This document shows positions 1 through 6,435 of a DNA stretch of 10,801 nucleotides, piece by piece; position 1 is the first letter of the stretch, and each line of letters begins with the position of its first letter. This DNA comes from Ruminococcus sp. UBA1828 (GTDB lineage: Bacteria > Bacillota > Clostridia > Oscillospirales > Ruminococcaceae). A model generated the notes under the pieces. That model saw only the letters and a list, made by a program, of their open reading frames with translations, did no database searches and was not told the DNA's origin. The stretch is taken from positions 2,228-13,028 of the forward strand of contig DDJI01000115.1 of NCBI GenBank assembly GCA_002338885.1. The letters are read 5' to 3'. A program made the position numbers and the translations under genes.

Positions 1-22
1 TATCCTGCTGAGCTACGGAAAC
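1..22 (-). tRNA. tRNA 5' end, cut by window edge (probably tRNA-Arg)
   Basis: Read on the minus strand from position 22, the sequence begins with a seven-base acceptor strand GTTTCCG, then TA at tRNA positions 8-9, then GCTCAGCAGGATA, which is a typical start of the D-stem and D-loop. The anticodon and the rest of the gene lie outside the window. The D-arm wording AGCAGGATA is common in bacterial arginine tRNAs, but the isotype is a guess. A good promoter lies just upstream at 38-66, which supports a real, transcribed tRNA. Confidence 0.75.
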
Positions 23-37
23 AGGTCAACAAACGAT

Positions 38-66
38 ATTATACACTACTCACCGCTAAAAATCAA
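38..66 (-). promoter_or_regulatory. Sigma-A promoter of the tRNA
   Basis: On the minus strand there is a -35 box TTGATT (61-66), a 17-base spacer and a perfect -10 box TATAAT (38-43). Transcription would begin near position 31, about nine bases before the tRNA 5' end, which is a normal distance for a tRNA leader. An inverted repeat, CGCTA (54-58) and TAGCG (67-71), flanks the -35 box. Whether it has a regulatory role is unknown. Confidence 0.65.
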
Positions 67-102
67 TAGCGCCTATAAATTTTCGGCGATATTATGTAAG
101 GC

Positions 103-143
103 TTGCATTTTGACATATTCCGCATATAAAGCGTGCCTATAAT
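103..143 (+). promoter_or_regulatory. Promoter region of spoIID-like gene (sigma factor uncertain)
   Basis: Several candidate boxes overlap and none is ideal. A TTGACA at 110-115 and a TATAAT at 138-143 are 22 bases apart, too far for a standard sigma-A promoter. TTGCAT (103-108) with TATAAA (125-130) gives a 16-base spacer. A sigma-E-like reading is also possible: ACATATT at 113-119 (6 of 7 to KMATATT) and CCTATAAT at 136-143 (7 of 8 to CATAYAHT), with a spacer of 16, slightly long. The sigma-E reading would fit a mother-cell sporulation gene, but this is inference. Confidence 0.4.
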
Positions 144-179
144 CTTATAAAACGATGCTGCACGAAAGGAGAGACGCAG

Positions 180-1208
180 ATGAAGAACTTTGCAAAGGGC
201 TTGATAGTGGTTGCTTTGTCCCTTGTAATAATTCCGCTTGCAACCGTGTTTATATCGTCGCTGATAAACGACAACGCCCTGCCCGCAAGCTCGCCCGAAG
301 TGTCTTTAGACGCAGATCCCTCGGACAAGCCAAACGGTTTAGAGTATGAGCTTATCGACACGGTTTTGGTGTATGACACCGTCTCGATGACCCAAAGTGA
401 GCTGAGCACTGAGCAGTATCTTGTTCGGGCAGTGCTTGGAACCCTTTCTCCCTATGCGCATGATGAGCTTATCAAAGCCCAGTCGGTTTTAATGTACACA
501 TATATCTTGGGAAGGCGTCTTGAAGAGCTTGACACCCCGACTCCCGAGCTTCAAGGCTGCGACATAAGCACCGATACAAATCTGTATTTTCCGCTTGTCG
601 ATGAGGACGGCTTTTATGCTCAGTACGGCGACGAGGCGGACGAGCTTGTTGACAAGGTCACAAAACTCGTGCAGGAAACAATGGGGGAGTATTTAAGCTA
701 TGACGAAAGCCCGATTGTAGTGGCGTTTTGCTTTTCATGCGGCGGCAGAACAGAGAGCGCATCGGACGTGCTCGGCGAGGATGTGCCATATTTAAAATCG
801 GTTTCGTGCGAGTATGACGCCGACTATACAATAGACGTCACCTACTCAAAAACAGAGGTGTTTGCAAGGGTGGCAACGAAAAACGATGCCATAACGCTTT
901 TGGGCGACCCGTCGGGATGGATTGTGCCGGTAGAGGTGACCGGAACGGGCTATGTAAAACAGGTGCTTGTCGGCTCTGACAACGTCATATCCGGCGCAAC
1001 GCTTGCATCCTGGCTCAATCTGCCCTCCGCAAGGTTTACAGTCAGCTATTCGGACGAATTTATGCGCTTTACGTTTAAGGTGTCGGGAAACGGAAACCTT
1101 TTGGGGCTGTCTCAGTACGGTGCAAACGAAATGGCAAACAGGGGATGGACGTATGATGAGATTCTTATGTACTTCTTTTCCGACACTCAAATATGCAAAT
1201 CCGCATAA
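180..1208 (+). CDS. spoIID: SpoIID/LytB-domain protein, probably catalytically degenerate
   Basis: This 342-residue protein belongs to the SpoIID family, membrane-anchored lytic transglycosylases that cleave glycan strands denuded by SpoIIP during forespore engulfment. Its length equals that of B. subtilis SpoIID. A signal-anchor helix spans residues 7-28. The core motif is present as EQYLVRAVLGTLSP (78-91) followed by ELIKAQSVLMYTY (96-108). Next comes SCGGRTE (186-192), and the C-terminal signature is LGLSQYGANEMANRGWTYDEIL (308-329). Position 89, where the family has the catalytic Glu of its A(S/A)EMP motif, is Leu. The usual GHGVGMSQYG has Asn for His, and the conserved His of the HSTSGG motif aligns with Cys184, three residues before Cys187. 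The start has an AAAGGAG ribosome binding site eight bases upstream. The gene stands alone, not in a murA-spoIID-spoIIQ context. Family membership is confident, inactivity is inferred from unaided alignment, and a divergent SpoIID paralogue is possible. Confidence 0.85.
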   Translation: MKNFAKGLIVVALSLVIIPLATVFISSLINDNALPASSPEVSLDADPSDKPNGLEYELIDTVLVYDTVSMTQSELSTEQYLVRAVLGTLSPYAHDELIKAQSVLMYTYILGRRLEELDTPTPELQGCDISTDTNLYFPLVDEDGFYAQYGDEADELVDKVTKLVQETMGEYLSYDESPIVVAFCFSCGGRTESASDVLGEDVPYLKSVSCEYDADYTIDVTYSKTEVFARVATKNDAITLLGDPSGWIVPVEVTGTGYVKQVLVGSDNVISGATLASWLNLPSARFTVSYSDEFMRFTFKVSGNGNLLGLSQYGANEMANRGWTYDEILMYFFSDTQICKSA

Positions 1209-1211
1209 ACA

Positions 1212-1237
1212 AAAAAGCAGGGGAAACCCTGCTTTTT
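1212..1237. terminator. Bidirectional intrinsic terminator
   Basis: A perfect 11-base-pair inverted repeat, AAAAAGCAGGG (1212-1222) and CCCTGCTTTTT (1227-1237), encloses a GAAA tetraloop. It ends the plus-strand spoIID-like gene, whose stop is only four bases away, with a T-run on the plus strand. Read on the minus strand it gives GCAGGG-TTTC-CCCTGC followed by TTTTTT, so it also ends the convergent proBA operon, whose last stop is at 1250. Confidence 0.9.
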
Positions 1238-1249
1238 AGATTGTGAAAG

Positions 1250-2695
1250 TTACGGCTCTTCGTCGATTGCCACTGAGCTGACCTCAAGCGACGCTATGTT
1301 GTAAGAGATTCCGTTGCTGACAAGCGTGTAAATCATCGTCTTGTCAGGATCGGATGTCGATGCAATCCAGTGCGTAATGGGGGTGCGGTAGCTGACTGTA
1401 GCGACATATCCGGTTTCCGTCTGCACCAAAGAATCAATTGTGGGATAGTACGCTAAGGTTCTCGGCGTTGCGGGGATGCTGTACATTCCGGTTTCTTCGT
1501 TGTAAACAAACTGAAGTTCTTCGTCGCCTACCGTTGCATGCGTGTACGTCAAACCGCTTCCGAAAAGCTTGTTCACTCTTGTGTCAATGTCGAGGTATGA
1601 TACGGTGTAGTATCCGTTTTGAACGGTGTAGGTTGCGGAGGGGGAGAGTATTACATCCCAGCATGCGGCGGTTATAATTACATCGCTGTTGAGCGAGTCA
1701 ACGCTCTCAAATGTCGGGGCATCGCTTGCACACAGCGGAATAACAAGCCTTTCAATATACTCCCTTTGGGCTGTCATCTCGCGCCTTTCGTTTGCGTACT
1801 CACGGAAGATGTTAAACGCAGATACCATTCCGAATATCGCAAATCCCAAGACAAGCACGCCGAATATTGCGGACATGACCTGATTTAAGCTTATGCTTTG
1901 ACTTGACGGCTGCTCCTCTGCAAGACCTAAGCCTTCGGCACTTTCGTCGAGCGCATCGTCAAGCATTTCTTTTACCTCTCGAACCTGCTCGTCTATGCCC
2001 GACCGCTCACGCTTTTTTGATGCGCCGTCGTCGGACGAATCCTTTGAATCGCCTATCTTTTTATCGTCAGTGCTCTTAGAAGACTTTTCGTCAGATGCAC
2101 CGCCGCCCTTTTGCGCAATTTTATCGGCCTTTTCTTTAGATGCTTTGGCGGATTTACTGTCACTTGCAGCGGCTGAGCCTTTATCGCCCGTCTCGTCGCC
2201 GGAGGACTTAAACATGCCCTTTAGCGCATTTGACATCGCCTTAAAGTCTATAAGAGGCTTAGAGCTGCGGGCTTTTTTTGCGGCCTCCGTTTCCTTTTCG
2301 GCTTTCTCAATCTCGGCGGGATTCAGCTCTATAATGCCTGTGGCGTCCGCAAGCGTTGCCACCGCATTTGCAAACTCCTCGTCCGCATCCTTTGCGCCGG
2401 CGGAGTTCTTGTTCGCAGTGTCTGTGTCGGCGGAGTTTTTTTCGCCGGCATCTGCACCCATAGTGCCTGAAACTACCGCGTTTTCCGCGCTTTTGTCCTT
2501 TGAGCCTGCATCATCCGCCGAAACAGCGCTTTGGTCTGGCTTTTGAGTGTCTTTTTCCGACCTTGCTGCCGTATCGTTTTGGCGATGCCTGCGCTTGTTT
2601 TTTGGCCTTCTTTTGTCAGGCGCTGAGCCTGCGTTTTCGCCTGACGACGGCTTGCTGCCGCTGTTTTTTGATGTTATCTTGTCTGAGTCTGCCAT
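1250..2695 (-). CDS. Uncharacterised single-pass membrane protein with long disordered N-terminal region
   Basis: I do not recognise this 481-residue protein. Residues 1-265 are low complexity and rich in Ser, Ala, Lys, Asp and Glu, so probably disordered and cytoplasmic. They include a basic cluster at 28-38 (RRPKNKRRHRQ) and a short more hydrophobic stretch at 107-124. A putative amphipathic segment lies at 234-262. One transmembrane helix spans about 274-294 (start SAIFGVLVLGF). The rest, 295-481, looks like a folded extracytoplasmic domain rich in beta-forming residues (VQNGYYTVSYLDID, TGYVATVSYRTPI), with Cys322 and Cys345. The ATG at 2695 follows GAGGAG, which overlaps the proA stop codon, so translation is probably coupled to proA. 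It is the last gene of the operon. The antisense strand is also open, an expected effect of biased codons. A tether or regulator role is possible but nothing shows it. Confidence 0.8.
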   Translation of the reverse strand: MADSDKITSKNSGSKPSSGENAGSAPDKRRPKNKRRHRQNDTAARSEKDTQKPDQSAVSADDAGSKDKSAENAVVSGTMGADAGEKNSADTDTANKNSAGAKDADEEFANAVATLADATGIIELNPAEIEKAEKETEAAKKARSSKPLIDFKAMSNALKGMFKSSGDETGDKGSAAASDSKSAKASKEKADKIAQKGGGASDEKSSKSTDDKKIGDSKDSSDDGASKKRERSGIDEQVREVKEMLDDALDESAEGLGLAEEQPSSQSISLNQVMSAIFGVLVLGFAIFGMVSAFNIFREYANERREMTAQREYIERLVIPLCASDAPTFESVDSLNSDVIITAACWDVILSPSATYTVQNGYYTVSYLDIDTRVNKLFGSGLTYTHATVGDEELQFVYNEETGMYSIPATPRTLAYYPTIDSLVQTETGYVATVSYRTPITHWIASTSDPDKTMIYTLVSNGISYNIASLEVSSVAIDEEP

Positions 2696-2705
2696 GTGAC
2701 GCTCC

Positions 2706-3953
2706 TCACCTTATCTGACCGTTGCCGTTGATAAGATATTTGTAGGTTGTAAGCTCCTTGAGTCCCATCGGGCCGCGCGCATGGAGCTTTTGAGTTGATA
2801 TGCCTATTTCCGCGCCGAGTCCGAACTCATAACCGTCGGTAAACCTTGTGGAGGCGTTTACATAGACAGCGGCTGCATCGATTTGCTTCTGGAACTCTTC
2901 CGCCGCATGGATGTTGTCGGTAACTATGCACTCAGAGTGTCCTGACGAGTAGCGGCAGATGTGATCGATAGCGTCGTATATGCTGTCTACAACCTTTACG
3001 GCAAGTATATAATCCAAAAACTCTGTTGCGTAGTCCTCTTCGGTGGCGTCGACAACCGAGTCTCCTAAAATCATCTTTGTAATGCAGCAGCCGCGCAGCT
3101 GAACGTGCGACTTGTCAAGCCTGCGCTTTAACTTCGGCAAAAACTCCTCTGCGATGTCCCTGTGCACAAGCAGCGTTTCCGCGGCGTTGCATACGCCGGG
3201 GCGGGATGTTTTTGCGTTGTCGACTATGTCAACCGCCATTTCGATGTTGGCGGCGGAGTCTACATATATGTGGCAGTTGCCCACGCCTGTTTGAATGACA
3301 GGGACAGTTGCATTTTGAATCACGGAGTTGATAAGCCCTGCTCCGCCTCTCGGAATCAGCAGGTCGAGGTAGTTGTTGGCTTTCATCATTGTGTTTGACG
3401 TCTCGCGTGAAGTGTCGGTCACAAGCTGGACGCAGTCCGCCGGCAGCTCCGCTTTTTCAAGCGCCTGACGCATGATGCTGCATAAAATTGTGTTTGAATA
3501 TATGGCTTCTTTTCCGCCTCTGAGTATGACGGCGTTGCCCGACTTTATGCAAAGCGCGGCGGCATCCGCCGTGACGTTGGGTCTTGCCTCGTATATGATT
3601 CCGATAACGCCCATGGGAACTCTGAGCTTTGTTATTCTGAGGCCGTTCGGCCTTGTTTCTCCGTTTTCGATTATTCCTATCGGGTCGGGAAGGGATATTA
3701 CCTTTCTGACCCCGTCGGCTATGCCGGATATTCTTTTTTCGTTGAGGTAGAGCCTGTCAACCAAAGACGATTTCATTCCCGCGGCCTCGGCGTTCTTGAC
3801 GTCTATGCGGTTTTGGTCTATTATCATCCTCTTGTGCTCCTCTAAAGCGTCGGCGATAAATGAAAGAGCGTTGTTTCTGTTTATCACCGATGAGCAGGAG
3901 AGCACGCGCTTTGCTTCCTTTGCGTTTTTGCCTATGGTATCAAAATCGTACAT
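2706..3953 (-). CDS. proA: Gamma-glutamyl phosphate reductase ProA
   Basis: ProA reduces gamma-glutamyl phosphate with NADPH to glutamate-5-semialdehyde, the second step of proline synthesis, in the cytoplasm. Family landmarks are IYEARPNVTADAAALCIKSG (residues 120-139), RGGKEA (145-150), the catalytic-cysteine segment RPGVCNAAET with Cys255, and the C-terminal signature FGLGAEIGISTQKLHARGPMG (376-396). With the ATG at 3953 the protein is 415 residues, the same as B. subtilis ProA. That ATG has AGGTGA five bases upstream (3959-3964) and lies one base beyond the proB stop. A GTG at 3962, in frame and overlapping the proB end, would add three residues (MID) but lacks a ribosome binding site of its own, so I prefer the ATG. 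Its position directly after proB is the standard proBA arrangement, in which the unstable acyl-phosphate is passed between the two enzymes. Confidence 0.97.
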   Translation of the reverse strand: MYDFDTIGKNAKEAKRVLSCSSVINRNNALSFIADALEEHKRMIIDQNRIDVKNAEAAGMKSSLVDRLYLNEKRISGIADGVRKVISLPDPIGIIENGETRPNGLRITKLRVPMGVIGIIYEARPNVTADAAALCIKSGNAVILRGGKEAIYSNTILCSIMRQALEKAELPADCVQLVTDTSRETSNTMMKANNYLDLLIPRGGAGLINSVIQNATVPVIQTGVGNCHIYVDSAANIEMAVDIVDNAKTSRPGVCNAAETLLVHRDIAEEFLPKLKRRLDKSHVQLRGCCITKMILGDSVVDATEEDYATEFLDYILAVKVVDSIYDAIDHICRYSSGHSECIVTDNIHAAEEFQKQIDAAAVYVNASTRFTDGYEFGLGAEIGISTQKLHARGPMGLKELTTYKYLINGNGQIR

Positions 3954-3954
3954 A

Positions 3955-4776
3955 TCAATCACCTGTAACCGTATCAGCTTTGTTCGCTTTAAAAAGCGTG
4001 CCTATGATTTTGCCGTCAAATATGTCGTACAGATTTTTCGGTCTGTCTCCGTTTATAATCAGCATGTCTATGCCGCTTTGCATTACTATCTGCGCCGCAT
4101 GCAGCTTTGTGGCCATGCCGCCCGTGCCTAAAGCAGTTCCCGCGTCACCTGCGGCGTGGCGTATGTCGTCGGTGATCTTTTCTATGCGGGAAATGAGCTT
4201 GGCGTCGGGATTTGTTCTCGGGTCCTTGTCGTACATTCCGTCGATATCGGAAAGTATTATAAGCAGATCCGCCTTTATAAGACATGCAACCATCGCGGCG
4301 AGCGAATCGTTTTCTCCGACTTCAAGCTCCAACTCGTCTATGGCGACAACGTCGTTTTCATTCACTATCGGTATTGCGCCCTTTGCGATTATGGTTTCTA
4401 TGCAGTTTTCGACGTTTATCTTTCTTTCGTCTGTCAGCACGTACTTCGTCAAAAGAACCTGCGCGGCAATGATATTGTACTCGTTAAAGAGCTTGTCGTA
4501 CATGTTCATAAGCTCGCACTGACCTATAGCGGCGCATGCCTGCTTTGTAGGCGTGTCCTTTGGCTTTGAGCTCATGCCGAGCCTTGCGGCTCCTAAACCT
4601 ATAGCTCCCGACGTCACAAGAACTATCTCGTATCCGGAGTTTTTTATGTCAGATATGACCTTCACAAGCTCCTCGACAACCCTTATGTTGAGCTGTCCGG
4701 ATGCATGCGTAAGAGTGGATGTTCCCACCTTGATGACAATTCGCCTTTTGTTTTTTACTGTGCTGTGTGTGCTCAT
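3955..4776 (-). CDS. proB: Glutamate 5-kinase ProB, short form without PUA domain
   Basis: ProB phosphorylates glutamate with ATP to gamma-glutamyl phosphate, the first and usually feedback-controlled step of proline synthesis. The amino-acid-kinase fold is complete: KVGTSTL (16-22) for phosphate binding, LVTSGAIGLG (53-62), the glutamate-binding NENDVVAIDEL (139-149), GENDSLAA (154-161), SDIDGMYDKDPR (176-187) and GTGGMATK (217-224). The protein ends at 273 residues, just after the kinase domain. It therefore lacks the C-terminal PUA domain of the approximately 370-residue enzymes, as in some other Firmicutes. The ATG at 4776 has AGGAAGGA upstream at a rather long spacing (about 12 bases). 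It lies 35 bases after the dehydrogenase gene and is immediately followed by proA. No T-box or other leader is seen upstream in the operon, so control is probably by proline feedback on the enzyme. Confidence 0.96.
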   Translation of the reverse strand: MSTHSTVKNKRRIVIKVGTSTLTHASGQLNIRVVEELVKVISDIKNSGYEIVLVTSGAIGLGAARLGMSSKPKDTPTKQACAAIGQCELMNMYDKLFNEYNIIAAQVLLTKYVLTDERKINVENCIETIIAKGAIPIVNENDVVAIDELELEVGENDSLAAMVACLIKADLLIILSDIDGMYDKDPRTNPDAKLISRIEKITDDIRHAAGDAGTALGTGGMATKLHAAQIVMQSGIDMLIINGDRPKNLYDIFDGKIIGTLFKANKADTVTGD

Positions 4777-4811
4777 GTTTATGCGTGTCCTTCCTGCCTG
4801 ACCTTAAAGCG

Positions 4812-5768
4812 TCAGACGGCAACGTTGTTTGCAGGGTGTCCCGCAAGGTAGTTTTTCAGATTGTCGCTGACCATGTCTATAAGCCTTATCCTCGTTTCAA
4901 GAGGCGCCCACGCAATATGCGGCGTTATGCAGCAGTTTTTTGCATTGCGGAGCGGGCAGTTTACATCCATCGGTTCGCGGTCTAATACGTCAAGCGCGGC
5001 GGCGGCAATTTTACCGCTGTTAAGCGCATCCGCAAGGTCGCGCTCAACTACGGCTCCGCCCCTTGAGGTGTTTACAAGCATTGCGGAAGGTTTCATCAAA
5101 GCAAGCGTGTCCTTGTTTATAAGTCCTGCCGTCTCGTCTGTGAGCGGGCAGTGGAGGCTGACGATGTCCGATTCTTTTAGCAGCTCTTCAAGGCTCACGA
5201 CCTTTATTCCGCTGTCGTCCTTTGGATAGCTCCTTGTGTGAACCAAAATGTTCATGTTAAAAGCCTCGGCTATTCTTTTTACTGCTTTGCCTATTGCGCC
5301 GTATCCGACTATGCCTATGGTTTTTCCCGCAAGCTCGAAAAACGGAATGTTAAAGTAGCTGAAAAGCTTGCTGTAACACCAGTCGCCGTTTTTTACCGTT
5401 TGGTCGTAGGCGGCAACGCCTGAATACCTGTTTAATATCAGCGCAAAAGTGTGCTGAGCCACTGCGTTTGTCGAGTATCCCGGGACGTTTGATACAACGC
5501 ATCCGCGCGCTTTCGCCTCTTTGATGTCTATGTTGTTGTAGCCTGTTGCAAACAAGCCGATGTATTTTATGTTCGGACAGCGCTCAAATACCTCTTTTGT
5601 TATTCTGCACTTGTTCGTCAGAACAACATCCGCGTCCGAAATCCTGTCTGCAATCTCGTCATCTGTGCTGAAACCGTATATAACGGTCGGCAGAACAGAG
5701 CTTATCTTGTCAAGGCTGACGTCGGAGTCCGTAACCGTGTCCGCGTCAAGTATCACCGCACGTATCAT
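4812..5768 (-). CDS. D-2-hydroxyacid dehydrogenase (glycerate dehydrogenase / hydroxypyruvate reductase type)
   Basis: This 318-residue cytoplasmic enzyme belongs to the D-isomer-specific 2-hydroxyacid dehydrogenases, which interconvert 2-keto acids and D-2-hydroxyacids with NAD(P)H. The Rossmann motif is GIVGYGAIGKAV (152-163). The catalytic triad is present: Arg236 in NTSRGG, Glu265 in LDREP and His284 in TPHIAWAP. The TPHIAWA wording and overall length are closest to glycerate dehydrogenase/hydroxypyruvate reductase proteins, but the substrate cannot be fixed from sequence. At the end of the second beta strand, where NAD-specific members carry Asp, this protein has HTRS (177-180), which hints at NADP(H). 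The ATG overlaps the preceding stop as ATGA and has GAGGG nine bases upstream. It precedes proB by 35 bases. Its metabolic link to proline synthesis is not obvious. D-lactate dehydrogenase is an alternative. Confidence 0.92.
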   Translation of the reverse strand: MIRAVILDADTVTDSDVSLDKISSVLPTVIYGFSTDDEIADRISDADVVLTNKCRITKEVFERCPNIKYIGLFATGYNNIDIKEAKARGCVVSNVPGYSTNAVAQHTFALILNRYSGVAAYDQTVKNGDWCYSKLFSYFNIPFFELAGKTIGIVGYGAIGKAVKRIAEAFNMNILVHTRSYPKDDSGIKVVSLEELLKESDIVSLHCPLTDETAGLINKDTLALMKPSAMLVNTSRGGAVVERDLADALNSGKIAAAALDVLDREPMDVNCPLRNAKNCCITPHIAWAPLETRIRLIDMVSDNLKNYLAGHPANNVAV

Positions 5769-6211
5769 TTGTCAAAGCCCTCGTTGTCAAACGCCTGTCC
5801 TATGATGTCGCCCGAGTTGTCCTTTATTATTTGCTTTCTTTCCGTTTTAACGGCTTTTTCAACATCGGAAAGATCGTCGGAATCAGGGGACGATCCCTTT
5901 GCGGAGCTGCTGCCGCTTGCGGCTTTGCTCTCTTTTTTGTCGCTGCGATGCTGCAAGAATATCATCACAAGCAGTATTGCCTCACATATTCCGACGGCAT
6001 ACGCCGTGTATCTGTCGGTGAAGAACTGCAGCAAAAGCGTCAAGTCGCACACTATCAGCCAAAGTATGTCGTTTACCCTGCGGTGCCTGATATACAAAGC
6101 TATGAATAAGACCGTAGCCACAATGCAAAAAACGACGTGCAGCCAGGTAGGCAGGGGAGCAAACCTGCTTTGAATCCCTGCGGTGCGCAGGATAAGAAGC
6201 GTATTAAGCAT
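5765..6211 (-). CDS. Uncharacterised small membrane protein, three helices and charged tail
   Basis: I do not recognise this 148-residue protein. It has three predicted membrane helices at about 22-41, 47-65 and 68-86. A long hydrophilic tail follows (87-148), rich in Ser, Lys, Asp and Glu, ending in GDIIGQAFDNEGFDK. Basic residues just after the first helix (IRHRRVND, 41-48) and after the third (QHRSDKK, 87-93) suggest those loops face the cytoplasm. I chose the ATG at 6211 because GGAGG (6220-6224) lies exactly eight bases upstream. Upstream in-frame ATGs at 6229 and 6277 lack a ribosome binding site, and the one at 6277 falls within the promoter's -35 box. It is the first gene of the minus-strand operon, and its stop overlaps the dehydrogenase start by four bases (ATGA). 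The Ser/Lys/Asp-rich tail resembles in composition the disordered part of the operon's last gene. Confidence 0.75.
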   Translation of the reverse strand: MLNTLLILRTAGIQSRFAPLPTWLHVVFCIVATVLFIALYIRHRRVNDILWLIVCDLTLLLQFFTDRYTAYAVGICEAILLVMIFLQHRSDKKESKAASGSSSAKGSSPDSDDLSDVEKAVKTERKQIIKDNSGDIIGQAFDNEGFDK

Positions 6212-6219
6212 ATACAATG

Positions 6220-6224
6220 CCTCC
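6220..6224 (-). promoter_or_regulatory. Ribosome binding site that sets the start of the operon's first gene
   Basis: GGAGG on the minus strand sits eight bases before the ATG at 6211. It is the only strong site in the region and rules against the longer reading from 6277 or 6229. Confidence 0.85.
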
Positions 6225-6248
6225 GTCATATAACAATAATTATAAAAC

Positions 6249-6277
6249 AGTATATCATGCGCATTGTAAAATTGCAA
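6249..6277 (-). promoter_or_regulatory. Sigma-A promoter of the proBA-containing operon
   Basis: On the minus strand TTGCAA (6272-6277) and TATACT (6249-6254) are separated by exactly 17 bases. Transcription should begin near 6242, leaving a leader of only about 30 bases before the ATG at 6211. That is too short for a T-box or riboswitch. It is the only convincing promoter found for the five minus-strand genes. Confidence 0.75.
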
Positions 6278-6319
6278 GATGAACTTGGTTTAACGGTTTA
6301 GCGGGACAGCGAGATAACC

Positions 6320-6348
6320 TTGACACGACTTTTTTACAACTGTATAAT
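6320..6348 (+). promoter_or_regulatory. Perfect-consensus sigma-A promoter of ispDF
   Basis: TTGACA (6320-6325), a 17-base spacer and TATAAT (6343-6348) match the sigma-A consensus at all twelve positions. Transcription should begin near 6355, giving a leader of about 80 bases before the ATG at 6436. The promoter diverges from the proBA-operon promoter, with 42 bases between the two -35 boxes. Confidence 0.9.
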
Positions 6349-6372
6349 TTTAATGCGCCGGATGCAACCGTT

Positions 6373-6399
6373 GAACGAGACCGCTCAAGAGGCTTGTTC
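6373..6399 (+). other. Imperfect hairpin in the ispDF leader
   Basis: GAACGAG (6373-6379) can pair with CTTGTTC (6393-6399) through seven pairs including one G-U, and CC/GG inside may extend the stem. No T-run follows and no riboswitch class is recognised. A role in mRNA stability or control is only a possibility. Confidence 0.3.
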
Positions 6400-6435
6400 T
6401 TATTCGGCAGATTTTAAACAGCTTGGAGCGTTACT

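Noticed and set aside
54..88. Overlapping short inverted repeats (CGCTA/TAGCG and CGCC/GGCG) between the tRNA and spoIID-like promoters
   Set aside because: Stems are only four to five base pairs with loops of eight or more bases. They are noted beside the tRNA promoter but not strong enough for a separate operator call.
2380..2450. Imperfect short repeats (GGCGGAGTT-type) in the coding region of the disordered arm
   Set aside because: They reflect repeated Asn-Ser-Ala codons in low-complexity protein and do not form a true tandem array.
1995..2546. 183-residue plus-strand open frame, Ser/Ala/Phe/Pro-rich
   Set aside because: It is antisense to the low-complexity arm of the membrane protein, where Lys/Ser/Asp/Glu codons on one strand leave the other free of stops. 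It has no ribosome binding site and no recognisable domain.
3954..3962. GTG start of proA overlapping proB
   Set aside because: Possible, but AGGTGA is placed for the ATG at 3953, and the resulting 415-residue length equals that of B. subtilis ProA.
3860..4522. 220-residue plus-strand open frame antisense to proB and the 5' end of proA
   Set aside because: ProB and ProA on the minus strand are unmistakable and carry every expected motif. The antisense frame has no family features.
6212..6277. Longer N-terminus for the small membrane protein from ATG 6277 or 6229
   Set aside because: Position 6277 lies in the -35 box of the operon promoter, and neither start has a ribosome binding site. GGAGG is perfectly placed for ATG 6211.
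6355..6435. Riboswitch or T-box in the ispDF leader
   Set aside because: The leader is about 80 bases, has only one imperfect hairpin, no T-box sequence and no terminator-antiterminator pair.
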